The notes below the pieces were generated by a model. That model searched no databases and was not told where the DNA came from. It was given only the letters and a program-made list of their open reading frames with translations. The translations under genes and the position numbers were made by a program. From Clostridium_AM sp964554365 (GTDB taxonomy: Bacteria; Bacillota; Clostridia; Clostridiales; Clostridiaceae), in assembly GCA_964554365.1 (NCBI GenBank), contig CAZKOJ010000026.1, forward strand, positions 1 through 33,543: a stretch of 33,543 nucleotides of DNA. The letters run 5' to 3'. Of the stretch, positions 23,869 to 32,166 are shown one piece after another (positions within the stretch are counted from its first letter, which is position 1; each line of letters begins with the position of its first letter).

Positions 23869-24288
23869 TTAATAAATATCAGGTATTGAGCGGTGTGCAA
23901 GACCAATAACCACTTCATTTAAATGAAGAAGACCAATACTTAAAAATATACATACGCTTATATGCTCACCAGATCTAGCTATTCCTATTTTGCCACCTAC
24001 ATTTAGTCCATTAGCTTTAGGTGCAATTTGGGCTAAAGCTTCTTTGGCAGCACCAGCTACAGCTCCATCATGTACATGGCAGTCTCTTATAAGCCCACTT
24101 CTTTTAGAAGCAACAAGAGCTCTTTCAATTACTTTTGTAGTAAATCCAGAAAAGTTTCCACCAATATCTACTGCAGTAACCAATATGTTGTCTTCTTTAT
24201 AAGTATTCATAAGGATAGCTTCTGTCTCTCTTGAAGATATGGCCATGTTCACAGAAGCTTTAGCTATATCAGTACTTTTATGATCCAT
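23869..24288 (-). CDS. HutP-family RNA-binding antitermination protein
   Basis: This 139-residue protein is related to B. subtilis HutP, which binds NAG repeats in hut mRNA when histidine and a divalent metal are present and prevents formation of a terminator. Shared features are the central VIERALVASKRSGLI helix (matching IETASKKSGVI of HutP), the AKEAL helix, the VGGKIGIAR strand region, and the C-terminal HLNEVVIGLAHRSI strand. The two histidines that HutP uses in its SHALYHA segment align with glycines here, while HVHDG just before has its own histidines. The ligand may therefore differ. The start has AAGGAG a few bases upstream. The gene is read toward the UAG-repeat leader and the ABC transporter, the same order as hutP, terminator, hutH. 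Confidence 0.8.
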   Translation of the reverse strand: MDHKSTDIAKASVNMAISSRETEAILMNTYKEDNILVTAVDIGGNFSGFTTKVIERALVASKRSGLIRDCHVHDGAVAGAAKEALAQIAPKANGLNVGGKIGIARSGEHISVCIFLSIGLLHLNEVVIGLAHRSIPDIY

Positions 24289-24394
24289 TAAATATCATCT
24301 CCTTATATTTAATTACTTATTTTATAATGTTTAATTTGTGAAAGTTAAGGCATATGAAAGAAAATAACAAATCAAAGATGCTATGGATATTTTA

Positions 24395-24497
24395 TGTCAG
24401 ACAAGGAAACAGGTTCCGCTGATAGTTGTTCTATCAAAGGATTCTGCTGACGCAGTATGACACAAAATAGACTAGCAGACTGACTAGTTATTTTTTT
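24395..24497 (+). ncRNA. Candidate structured RNA with intrinsic terminator
   Basis: On the plus strand an outer stem TGTCA/TGACA (24395-24399 with 24458-24462) encloses three small hairpins: GGAA/TTCC (24405-24417), TGATAG/CTATCA (24420-24436, loop TTGTT) and CTGC/GCAG (24444-24455). A terminator stem, ACTAG with CTAGT extended by AATA/TATT (24466-24492), and a T7 run (24491-24497) follow. The GTCAG of the outer stem can also pair with CTGAC in the terminator, so a switch is conceivable. I do not recognise a known riboswitch class. No gene lies immediately downstream. Confidence 0.4.
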
Positions 24498-24688
24498 GAA
24501 TGTGCCTAAGCTAGTAATTTTCATATGAAGTATACCATAATTATAGATTAAAGTACATAATAGGAGTTGTTAAAAGCCACCGTTTTAGGTAGCAGGATTT
24601 ATGCAGGATGATAGGCATCGGATAAATAATTGTATTATTTACGGGAATTTTAAAAATAATATAAATGTTATATATAATAAATATAAAG
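24498..24688. other. Non-coding, hairpin-rich stretch before polC
   Basis: No gene is supported. Local inverted repeats include TTCATATGAA (about 24520), ATGC/GCAT and AAATAAT-TGT-ATTATTT (about 24625-24645). An open frame with an ATG at 24601 has no ribosome site and an unlikely composition. The wider gene-free interval 24289-24814 also holds the hutP promoter region on the minus strand. Confidence 0.4.
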
Positions 24689-24737
24689 GAGGTATAGAGG
24701 CATTTTTTATAAAGGAGTGCATTTATACCTCTTTTTC
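24689..24737 (+). terminator. Terminator-like hairpin upstream of polC
   Basis: GAGGTATA (24689-24696) pairs with TATACCTC (24724-24731), with inner pairing near GGCA/TGC, and TTTTT follows. It is 78 bases before the polC ATG and may end an upstream transcript or act as an attenuator. Confidence 0.55.
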
Positions 24738-24814
24738 CTACATGACAAAGAACAAGATTATCTTATATAATGGGAACATACTAAAAATTTTTGGGAGAAG
24801 GTTAAAGGAGTAGT

Positions 24815-27800
24815 ATGAAAAGAATAAATGAAATTTTTAGTGATTATGAAGCAAGGGGTAACATAAATACTGCCATTGTGGAATCGGTAGTCTTAATTAA
24901 AAAAACTAAAACCCTGGAAATGAAAATCAGCTCTGATAAATATATTGAAATAGGAGAGTTCGAAGGTCTTAATAATTTTATAAGAGAAAGATTCTCATTA
25001 AAAGATTCTAAAATCGCTGTAAAGTATGCTGAGGGAACGAATAAGAAGCCCATAGAAGAGGAATTACAAAATATTATATTTTCAGTGGCAGATAAATATC
25101 CTGCCTTAAAAGCAGTGATAAATGATAGTGAATATGAAGTAGATAACAATACCATAAGTTTTAATTTTAAAATTCCAGTATCAGATTTTTTAAAATCCAT
25201 GGATTATGATAAAAAAATCAATAGGGCTATAAAAAACCTGTACGGTACAGAATATAAAATAAGTTTTGTTGATAACTTAAGTGGGGAAGAATTATTAAAG
25301 ATGGCAGAGGATAAACGTGCAAACGAAATGCTGTTTATTAAAAAAGAAATTAATAGCACACCAATGAGTAATGCCCCTAAATTGCCTAAGGAAGTTGCAG
25401 AAAAAAAACAAGAATGGAAACAGAAACAAGAAGGAAAAGCAGAAACCCCTGGGAAAAAAGGTAATCCATTCTTGATATTAGGCAGAAGTGCTAATATTAA
25501 GGAACCTATAGTAAAAATTACTGACATTACACCAGATGAGGGGAAGATAGCTATACAGGGTGAAATATCCAATATGGAAGCAAAGGAATTAAGAAGTGGA
25601 AAAACATTAGTTTCCTTTGATTTATATGACGGCTCAAGTTCTATGACATGTAAGTCTTTCTTGAAACCTGGTGAAGAGGGTGAAATAGTATCTAAGCTTA
25701 AAAAGGCTAAGGGTGTTAGGCTCTCCGGAAATGCAGGCTATAGCAAGTTTTCTGGCGAAGTTGAGATGATTGCCAATACTATAGTAGAAACAGGAGGCAT
25801 GAAGAAGGTTAAGAGGCAAGATAAGGCAGAAGTGAAGAGGGTAGAGCTGCATATGCATACACAAATGAGTCAGATGGATGCTATGACAGGTGCCTCTGAT
25901 TTGATTAAAAGAGCCATGAGCTGGGGCATGAAATCTATTGCCATAACGGATCATGGAGTGGTGCAGGCATTTCCTGAGGCACATAAGCTTCTTGGAAGAG
26001 ATAATCCGGACATGAAAGTTATATATGGAGTGGAGGCCTATTTGGCACCAGATAAAAAACCTTCTGTAACAAACCCTAAGGGACAGAGTATCGATACCAC
26101 TTATTGTGTGCTGGATTTGGAAACCACAGGCTTTTCACCAGTAACTGAAAAAATTACTGAAATAGGAATCATGAAACTTAAAGATGGAAAGGTAATAGAT
26201 AAGTTTAGCTGCTTTGTGAATCCTGAAAAGCCTGTTCCAGCAAGGGTTGTGGAGATTACCAATATAACAAATGATATGGTAAAGGATGCGGAAACCATAG
26301 ATAAGGTATTTCCTAAAATGCTGGAATTTATTGATGGAAGTGTTTTGGTTGCTCATAATGCTGGATTTGATGTGGGCTTCTTAAAGCATAATGCTAGGGC
26401 ATTAGGCTATGATTTCGATTTTACATATGTGGATACCTTGTCCTTAGCACATGAGGTCTTCCCTGATTTTAAAACTTATAAATTAGGAAGGATCGCTAAA
26501 AACCTTGGCATAAAGGTGGAGGTTGCGCATAGAGCTTTAGATGACGTAGATACTACTGTTAAGGTGTTTAAAGTAATGCTTGAAAAGTTAAAGGAAAGAG
26601 GCGCAAAAACTCTTCAGGATATAGATATATACGGTTCTGATGAGGCGGCTAAGAAGGTGGCGTATAAAAAGCTTAAAACCTACCATGCAATAATATTCGC
26701 AAAGGATTATGTGGGCTTGAAGAATTTATATAAGCTAGTATCTTATTCAAGTTTAGATTATTTTTATAAAAAACCACGTATATTAAAGAGCATGTATAAA
26801 AAATATTCCGAGGGCTTAATCCTTGGTAGTGCCTGCAGTGAAGGAGAGTTGTATCAGTCAATACTCTTAGGGAAATCCGATGAGGAAATTGAAGAATTAG
26901 CAAAGGAATACGATTATTTAGAAATTCAGCCTCTAGGAAATAATGATTATTTGGTAAGGAAAGAGCAAGTACCTAATAGAGAATATCTAAAGGAAATCAA
27001 TAGAAAAATTGTAGCTCTGGGAGAAAAATTTAATAAACTTGTAGTGGCTACGGGAGATGTTCATTTCATGGACCCTGAGGATGAGATATACAGGCGTATA
27101 TTGGAAGCAGGACAGGGATTTAAGGATGCAGATAACCAAGCACCTTTATATTTAAGAACTACCGAGGAGATGCTTAAGGAATTTTCCTATTTAGGAGAGG
27201 AAAAGGCCTATGAGGTAGTAGTTACAAATACCAATAAGATATCAGATATGTGTGAGCCAATTAGCCCTATTTCACCAGAAAAGTGTCCGCCACACATAGA
27301 TGGCTGTGAGCAGACTATTAAGGATATTACCTATGAGAAGTCTCATGAGCTATATGGTGACCCGCTTCCTGAAATCATTCAGTCTAGACTGGATAGGGAG
27401 CTCGATTCCATTATAAAAAATGGTTTCTCCGTAATGTATATTATAGCTCAAAAACTGGTATGGAAATCAAATGAGGATGGCTATCTGGTAGGGTCCAGAG
27501 GGTCTGTTGGTTCCTCTGTTGTTGCATATATGACCGGTATAACGGAAGTAAATGCACTGCCGCCACATTACAGGTGTCCCAGCTGCAAACATTCAGACTT
27601 TACGGATTACGGCTGTAAAAACGGATTTGACTTGCCAGATAAGCTTTGTCCTGTTTGTGGAGAAAACTTAGCTAAGGATGGCATAGATATTCCCTTCGAA
27701 ACCTTTTTAGGCTTCAATGGAGATAAGGAGCCGGATATAGACTTAAATTTCTCAGGAGAATATCAGGCAAAGGCCCATAAATATACAGAGGTTATCTTTG

Positions 27801-29176
27801 GAAAGGGCACAACCTTTAAGGCCGGAACCATAGGTACCATAGCAGAAAAAACAGCCTTCGGATACGTGAAAAAGTATGTTGATGAAAAAAACATTACAGT
27901 AAGCAAGGCAGAAATCATCAGAATCTCAAGAGGCTGTACAGGTATAAAAAGAACCTCAGGACAGCACCCTGGTGGAATCATAGTAGTGCCTAAGGGGAGA
28001 GAAATTTTTGAATTTTGCCCTGTACAACATCCTGCTGATGATTCAAATTCAGATATTATAACAACACATTTTGACTATCACTCCATTGACCAGAATTTAT
28101 TGAAGCTGGATATACTGGGGCACGATGACCCAACAGTAATAAGAATGCTACAGGATATAACCGGAGTAGATCCACAAAAGATACCTATGGATGATAAGGA
28201 TACTATGTCTATATTTTCATCCACGGAAGCTTTGAAAGTAACACCACAGCAGATAAATTCCAAGGTTGGAACCTTTGGTATTCCTGAGTTTGGAACTAAG
28301 TTCGTAAGAGGAATGCTTTTAGATACAATGCCAAAAGCCTTTTTTGATTTAATATGTATATCAGGACTTTCCCACGGTACCGATGTATGGCTTGGAAATG
28401 CTAAGGACTTAATTGATAAAGGAACAGTAACCTTAAATGAGGCAGTGTGTACTAGAGATGATATCATGGTCTATCTTATTAAAAAAGGTCTGCCGCCAAA
28501 TACTGCATTTAAGATAATGGAGTTGGTACGTAAGGGAAAGGCGCTAAAGGACCCCGAAAAATGGGCAGAATATGAGGCTTTAATGAGGAAGCATCAGGTG
28601 CCGGAATGGTACATAGATTCTTGCAGAAAGATAAAATACATGTTCCCTAAGGCACATGCTGCAGCTTACGTAATGATGGCCTTCAGGATAGCTTGGTTTA
28701 AGGTTCATATACCTAAGGCCTATTATGCAGCATACTTCACCATCAGAGCAAAGGCCTTTGATAGCGAATTCATGATATTCGGAAAAGAAAAGGTTAAAGA
28801 GAAGATGAAAGAAATTGAAATAATGGGCATGCAAGCTCCACCTAAGGATAAGGATATGTACGATGACTTGGAACTGGTTTTGGAAATGTATGAGAGGGGC
28901 ATTAATTTCTTGCCTATTGATTTATATAAATCTCATGCTTCCAAATTCCTACTAGAAGAGGATGGCTTAAGGCCACCTATAAATAGTATATCGGGCATGG
29001 GAACCATTGCAGCAGAAGGCATATTTAGCGCTGCTAAGGAAAAGCCATTTAGCTCAATAGAGGATGTAAGGAAACGTGCTAAGCTCGGGAATTCCACTAC
29101 AGATTTACTTAAAAAGTTTGGCTGCTTAAAAGGTCTTCCGGAAAGTAATCAAATGTGCTTTTTTGATGTAATTTAA
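24815..29176 (+). CDS. polC: DNA polymerase III alpha subunit, PolC type
   Basis: This replicative polymerase of low-GC Gram-positive bacteria is complete at 1453 residues, a normal PolC length. In order it has an N-terminal domain (1-215), an OB-fold domain (about 230-335), a PHP domain starting HMHTQMSQMDAM (about 345) and split by the inserted 3'-5' exonuclease (DLETTG at about 432; VAHNAGFDVGFL), and then the Pol3 catalytic core. The core includes the zinc motif CPSC...CPVCG (about 920-945) and the catalytic aspartates in PDIDLNFSGEYQ (about 973). AAAGGAG precedes the ATG. Neighbouring genes are not replication genes. It is richer in G and C than its surroundings in the stretches I counted. 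Confidence 0.95.
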   Translation: MKRINEIFSDYEARGNINTAIVESVVLIKKTKTLEMKISSDKYIEIGEFEGLNNFIRERFSLKDSKIAVKYAEGTNKKPIEEELQNIIFSVADKYPALKAVINDSEYEVDNNTISFNFKIPVSDFLKSMDYDKKINRAIKNLYGTEYKISFVDNLSGEELLKMAEDKRANEMLFIKKEINSTPMSNAPKLPKEVAEKKQEWKQKQEGKAETPGKKGNPFLILGRSANIKEPIVKITDITPDEGKIAIQGEISNMEAKELRSGKTLVSFDLYDGSSSMTCKSFLKPGEEGEIVSKLKKAKGVRLSGNAGYSKFSGEVEMIANTIVETGGMKKVKRQDKAEVKRVELHMHTQMSQMDAMTGASDLIKRAMSWGMKSIAITDHGVVQAFPEAHKLLGRDNPDMKVIYGVEAYLAPDKKPSVTNPKGQSIDTTYCVLDLETTGFSPVTEKITEIGIMKLKDGKVIDKFSCFVNPEKPVPARVVEITNITNDMVKDAETIDKVFPKMLEFIDGSVLVAHNAGFDVGFLKHNARALGYDFDFTYVDTLSLAHEVFPDFKTYKLGRIAKNLGIKVEVAHRALDDVDTTVKVFKVMLEKLKERGAKTLQDIDIYGSDEAAKKVAYKKLKTYHAIIFAKDYVGLKNLYKLVSYSSLDYFYKKPRILKSMYKKYSEGLILGSACSEGELYQSILLGKSDEEIEELAKEYDYLEIQPLGNNDYLVRKEQVPNREYLKEINRKIVALGEKFNKLVVATGDVHFMDPEDEIYRRILEAGQGFKDADNQAPLYLRTTEEMLKEFSYLGEEKAYEVVVTNTNKISDMCEPISPISPEKCPPHIDGCEQTIKDITYEKSHELYGDPLPEIIQSRLDRELDSIIKNGFSVMYIIAQKLVWKSNEDGYLVGSRGSVGSSVVAYMTGITEVNALPPHYRCPSCKHSDFTDYGCKNGFDLPDKLCPVCGENLAKDGIDIPFETFLGFNGDKEPDIDLNFSGEYQAKAHKYTEVIFGKGTTFKAGTIGTIAEKTAFGYVKKYVDEKNITVSKAEIIRISRGCTGIKRTSGQHPGGIIVVPKGREIFEFCPVQHPADDSNSDIITTHFDYHSIDQNLLKLDILGHDDPTVIRMLQDITGVDPQKIPMDDKDTMSIFSSTEALKVTPQQINSKVGTFGIPEFGTKFVRGMLLDTMPKAFFDLICISGLSHGTDVWLGNAKDLIDKGTVTLNEAVCTRDDIMVYLIKKGLPPNTAFKIMELVRKGKALKDPEKWAEYEALMRKHQVPEWYIDSCRKIKYMFPKAHAAAYVMMAFRIAWFKVHIPKAYYAAYFTIRAKAFDSEFMIFGKEKVKEKMKEIEIMGMQAPPKDKDMYDDLELVLEMYERGINFLPIDLYKSHASKFLLEEDGLRPPINSISGMGTIAAEGIFSAAKEKPFSSIEDVRKRAKLGNSTTDLLKKFGCLKGLPESNQMCFFDVI

Positions 29177-29255
29177 CCAGTGAAAGCCACTAGTTGAACT
29201 AAAAGTTAGACAATAAAAAGAAAGCTCATAAATAAGAAAGTGTAACTTAGTTTAT

Positions 29256-29291
29256 AAAGACCACGCTGAAGTAATATTCAGCGTGGTCTTT
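29256..29291. terminator. Terminator of polC
   Basis: A 15-bp perfect stem, AAAGACCACGCTGAA (29256-29270) with 29277-29291, has a 6-base loop and ends in a short T run. It is placed 80 bases after the polC stop and before the convergent gene. Confidence 0.8.
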
Positions 29292-29355
29292 AATGTTTTA
29301 AAGGATTATGAGACATATAAAATTAAGTCATTCATTAAGAAAATATATTGATACG

Positions 29356-30540
29356 TTAATTACTTGTATTTCCAGTTGTTCCTCCAGTTGATGGTTTTGG
29401 ATTTGCATTGACCGTTGTTTCTCCAGTAGATGTCTTTGAACCTGTATTTTCGGTTGCTCCTTCAGTTGATGTTTTTGAACCTGTATTTCCGGTTGTTGTT
29501 CCTCCAGTAGATGCCTTTGAATCTGAATTTCCGGTTGCTGTTCCTCCAGTAGATGCCTTTGAATCTGAATTTCCGGTTGTTGTTCCTCCAGTAGATGTCT
29601 TTGAACCTGTATTCCCAGTTGTTTCTCCAGTAGATGCTTTTGAACCTGCATTGACCGTTGTTCCTTCAGTAGATGTCTTTGAACTTGTATTTCCAGTTGT
29701 TCTTTCAGTAGATGCTTTTGAACTTTTATTTTTAGTTGCTCCTCCTGATGAACCTGTGGCATCAGTGGACTGATTAGGAACGATAGTTTTTACTTCAGGA
29801 GTTGGTGTATTAGTAAATATTCCTTTGAAATAAGATTTTCCTAAAACTCCAATAAATATAAGCAAAATAATTGATACAATAATTATTATTGCCTTTTTAG
29901 CGTTACTAGGTTTGTTATTTCTATGGATCGTTTTTCTATTTCCTCTATTTAATGTTTCTTCAGCACCTAATGGTCTATTCATAACCATTGTAAAGGCATC
30001 TTTTTCGTTAGGAACTATTGTTTTTTCAGTTTTTCTAAATATATTTGAGATTACCTGACCTATATTTTTAGGTATATTAAGCAATAAGGATAGGATTCCA
30101 TTTTGTTCTAGAGAATCTATCTGCTTAAAATTTTCAGGTGATCTGATTATAATAATAGGTTTATTCATTGCATACTGATTCTCCGAATATACTGTAACTG
30201 AAAACTTATCATCCTTACTTAAAAAGGGAATATACACATCTAAAATGTTATCTTTTATTGAAGAATCAAATTTTAAACCTCTTGTTATTTTAGCATCTGT
30301 ACTCCTTAAGTTAGTTTGTGAACTTTGTATATAGAGGGTTAACTCATGAATTGTTTTATTTGATACATTGCTAAGGGTAATAATGTATGCACAAAGTTTT
30401 TTATTACTAATTTTTATAGGTATAGCATTTTTTATAGTACATAATATTCTAGGTGCTAAATTTTTATAATACTCTAACAGTAACCCAGATATAAATGATA
30501 TTATTATAGTTATAATTGCAGTTTTTATAATGTTTGTCAT
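29356..30540 (-). CDS. Two-helix membrane protein with Ser/Thr/Gly repeat tail
   Basis: I do not recognise a family for this 394-residue protein. Helix 1 is at about 5-25. A folded domain of about 140 residues (AYIITLSNVSNKTIHELTLYI and VYIPFLSKDDKFSVTVYSEN) follows. A linker and helix 2 (KKAIIIIVSIILLIFIGVLG, about 218-240) come next. The C-terminal 120 residues are nine imperfect 13-14 residue units of the form SK-(A/T)-STGGTT-x-N, rich in Ser, Thr, Gly and Asn and nearly free of hydrophobics. Such tails often act as spacers through or on the cell wall and can be glycosylated. A GGAAG ribosome site precedes the ATG. It is divergent from the glnK-like operon. Confidence 0.72.
   Translation of the reverse strand: MTNIIKTAIITIIISFISGLLLEYYKNLAPRILCTIKNAIPIKISNKKLCAYIITLSNVSNKTIHELTLYIQSSQTNLRSTDAKITRGLKFDSSIKDNILDVYIPFLSKDDKFSVTVYSENQYAMNKPIIIIRSPENFKQIDSLEQNGILSLLLNIPKNIGQVISNIFRKTEKTIVPNEKDAFTMVMNRPLGAEETLNRGNRKTIHRNNKPSNAKKAIIIIVSIILLIFIGVLGKSYFKGIFTNTPTPEVKTIVPNQSTDATGSSGGATKNKSSKASTERTTGNTSSKTSTEGTTVNAGSKASTGETTGNTGSKTSTGGTTTGNSDSKASTGGTATGNSDSKASTGGTTTGNTGSKTSTEGATENTGSKTSTGETTVNANPKPSTGGTTGNTSN
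29362..29727 (-). repeat. 39-42 bp tandem coding repeats
   Basis: About nine imperfect units encode the SKxSTGGTTxN repeat of the preceding protein. Units of 13 and 14 codons alternate, and copies near 29500-29590 are almost identical at DNA level, which suggests recent expansion by slippage or recombination. Confidence 0.8.
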
Positions 30541-30904
30541 ATTAATTTTCGCTTCCTTACTTTTTCGATTACCTATTAAATTATAAAGTAGATAGATATT
30601 TGTGTCAAACTTAAAAATTAATTATAATAACCCTAAAAATTCAGACGAAAAATGCTTGCTTTTTAGTTAACATATGTGTAAATAAGTATACAATAAAAAA
30701 GCAATAAAATTTTTAGAACAAGCACTAATATAGCAATTCTCACATTTTGATATAGATAAAATTGTGAGATATTCTTTGTTATGATAAACTATATTATGAA
30801 AATATATTGAAATTTTAGTTAATATTGAGGTGTAATTTACTATATCTGCGGATACTTTTGAATCATTAAGTTTCCGAAAGTAAATGAAAGGAAAGTGTAT
30901 TTGG
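30541..30904. other. Divergent intergenic region upstream of the glnK-like gene
   Basis: This gene-free region of about 360 bases lies between divergent genes. It holds an inverted repeat, TCTCACATTTT (30738-30748) with AAAATTGTGAGA (30758-30769), matching with one bulged base. TATGAT (30780-30785) just downstream is a possible -10 of the two-component operon. The repeat is well placed as an operator or as a promoter-proximal site. Confidence 0.45.
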
Positions 30905-32161
30905 ATGAAAAAATTAAATCATATTCTTATAGTTGTGATTGGTGTAGTTATAGCATCACAGATTTATTTTGGTTTTCTAATTCAAGATTTTACTATAGCT
31001 CTTTCAGCAGTTGTATTTCCTGTATTCCTTTACAATTATGCTGAATTAAATCCAATAGTAACAGCAATAATAACAGGAATGTCTTCCACATTTTATAGAT
31101 CAATATGGGTTTATTCTAGTAATATGGATTTTATGAAAACCATTAAAATAACTACACCAGAAATAATATTTTTTACTATTTATGGATGTATATTTTACTT
31201 TTTATATTATAGAAATGGGGAAAAGGACCTGACAAGGTTTATATTTTCAGTGCTTTGCTGTGACTTTTTTTCAAATGTTGTTGAAATAAGTGTCCGAACT
31301 AAAATAATTGGTGAAAATGGTAATATGATTAAAGCTCTTTTTATAGTAGCTTGTGTGAGAACTTTAATGGCTTTGATTATATTAATAGCACTGAAGTATT
31401 ATAAATCATTTCTTATAAAAGAAGAACATGAAGAACGCTATAGAAAATTGATATTAATAACGTCTAGTTTTAAAAGTGAAATATATTTTATGAATAAGAA
31501 TGCTTCTGAAATAGAAGATGTAATGAAAAAGTCCTTTTCGGCCTATGAGATCGTTTCTAAAAATCATTATTCCGAAGAACTCAAGAATCTTACACTTGAT
31601 ATTGCTAAAGATGTTCACGAGATTAAGAAGGGTTATATCAGGGTTATGAGGGGACTTGAAGAAATGCCTGATGAAAAAATAGATGTTGAACATATGAAAA
31701 TAAAAGATATTATAAATATTTTAGAATTGGATACAAAGGATTACATAATAAGCAAAAACTTAAACATTGAACTGGATTTTAAAGTTGAGTGTGATTTTTA
31801 TGTTTCACAGCATTTTTATTTGGTATCAGCCATAAGAAATCTTATTTTTAATGGAATAGAGGCCATAGGCAGCAAGAAAAAGGGATTAGTTAAACTGAAA
31901 ATTAAAGAGATAGGTGATGAATACATTTTTATTGTATCCGATAATGGGACAGGCATAAATAAAAGTAATTTGGATTTTATATTTAATCCAGGATTTTCTA
32001 CTAAGTACGATAAAACTGGTAGTATATGCAGAGGAATAGGTCTTACTTTAGTAAGGGATTTAGTTCAGGATATTTTTAAAGGAAGTATATCTGTACAATC
32101 TATGGAAGAGACAGGTACAACTTTTACAGTAAAAATACCAATAAACTCATTTAGGAGGTAA
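30905..32161 (+). CDS. GlnK-type membrane sensor histidine kinase
   Basis: This sensor kinase is of the class exemplified by B. subtilis GlnK (YcbA) and works with the regulator that follows. Five or six membrane helices occupy about residues 5-180. The phosphoacceptor region is IAKDVHEIKKGY (His near 238 from this start). The ATPase domain has the N box NLIFNGIEAI, G1 DNGTGI, and G2 GRGIGLTLVRDLV. I place the start at ATG 30905, preceded by AAAGGAAA (30887-30894), although the spacing of 12 is long. ATG 30884 is the alternative and adds 7 residues but has no good ribosome site. The kinase and regulator genes are 5 bases apart. The permease gene downstream suggests an amino acid signal such as glutamine. 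Confidence 0.83.
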   Translation: MKKLNHILIVVIGVVIASQIYFGFLIQDFTIALSAVVFPVFLYNYAELNPIVTAIITGMSSTFYRSIWVYSSNMDFMKTIKITTPEIIFFTIYGCIFYFLYYRNGEKDLTRFIFSVLCCDFFSNVVEISVRTKIIGENGNMIKALFIVACVRTLMALIILIALKYYKSFLIKEEHEERYRKLILITSSFKSEIYFMNKNASEIEDVMKKSFSAYEIVSKNHYSEELKNLTLDIAKDVHEIKKGYIRVMRGLEEMPDEKIDVEHMKIKDIINILELDTKDYIISKNLNIELDFKVECDFYVSQHFYLVSAIRNLIFNGIEAIGSKKKGLVKLKIKEIGDEYIFIVSDNGTGINKSNLDFIFNPGFSTKYDKTGSICRGIGLTLVRDLVQDIFKGSISVQSMEETGTTFTVKIPINSFRR

Positions 32162-32166
32162 GTATT

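Noticed and set aside
24395..24462. tRNA gene in the multi-stem region
   Set aside because: The arms superficially resemble a cloverleaf, but there is no TTCRA T-loop, the D-arm is not typical and the acceptor stem has only 5 pairs.
24601..24813. Open frame of 70 codons before polC
   Set aside because: It has no ribosome site at its ATG, contains the terminator hairpin at 24689-24737, and its product resembles nothing. Read as non-coding leader.
29328..29773. Long open frames on both strands overlapping the repeat tail
   Set aside because: They arise from the low-complexity tandem repeats read in other frames (Gln/Glu/Leu-rich and Pro/Val-rich), with no ribosome sites. The minus-strand Ser/Thr/Gly frame continues an upstream membrane protein and is the real one.
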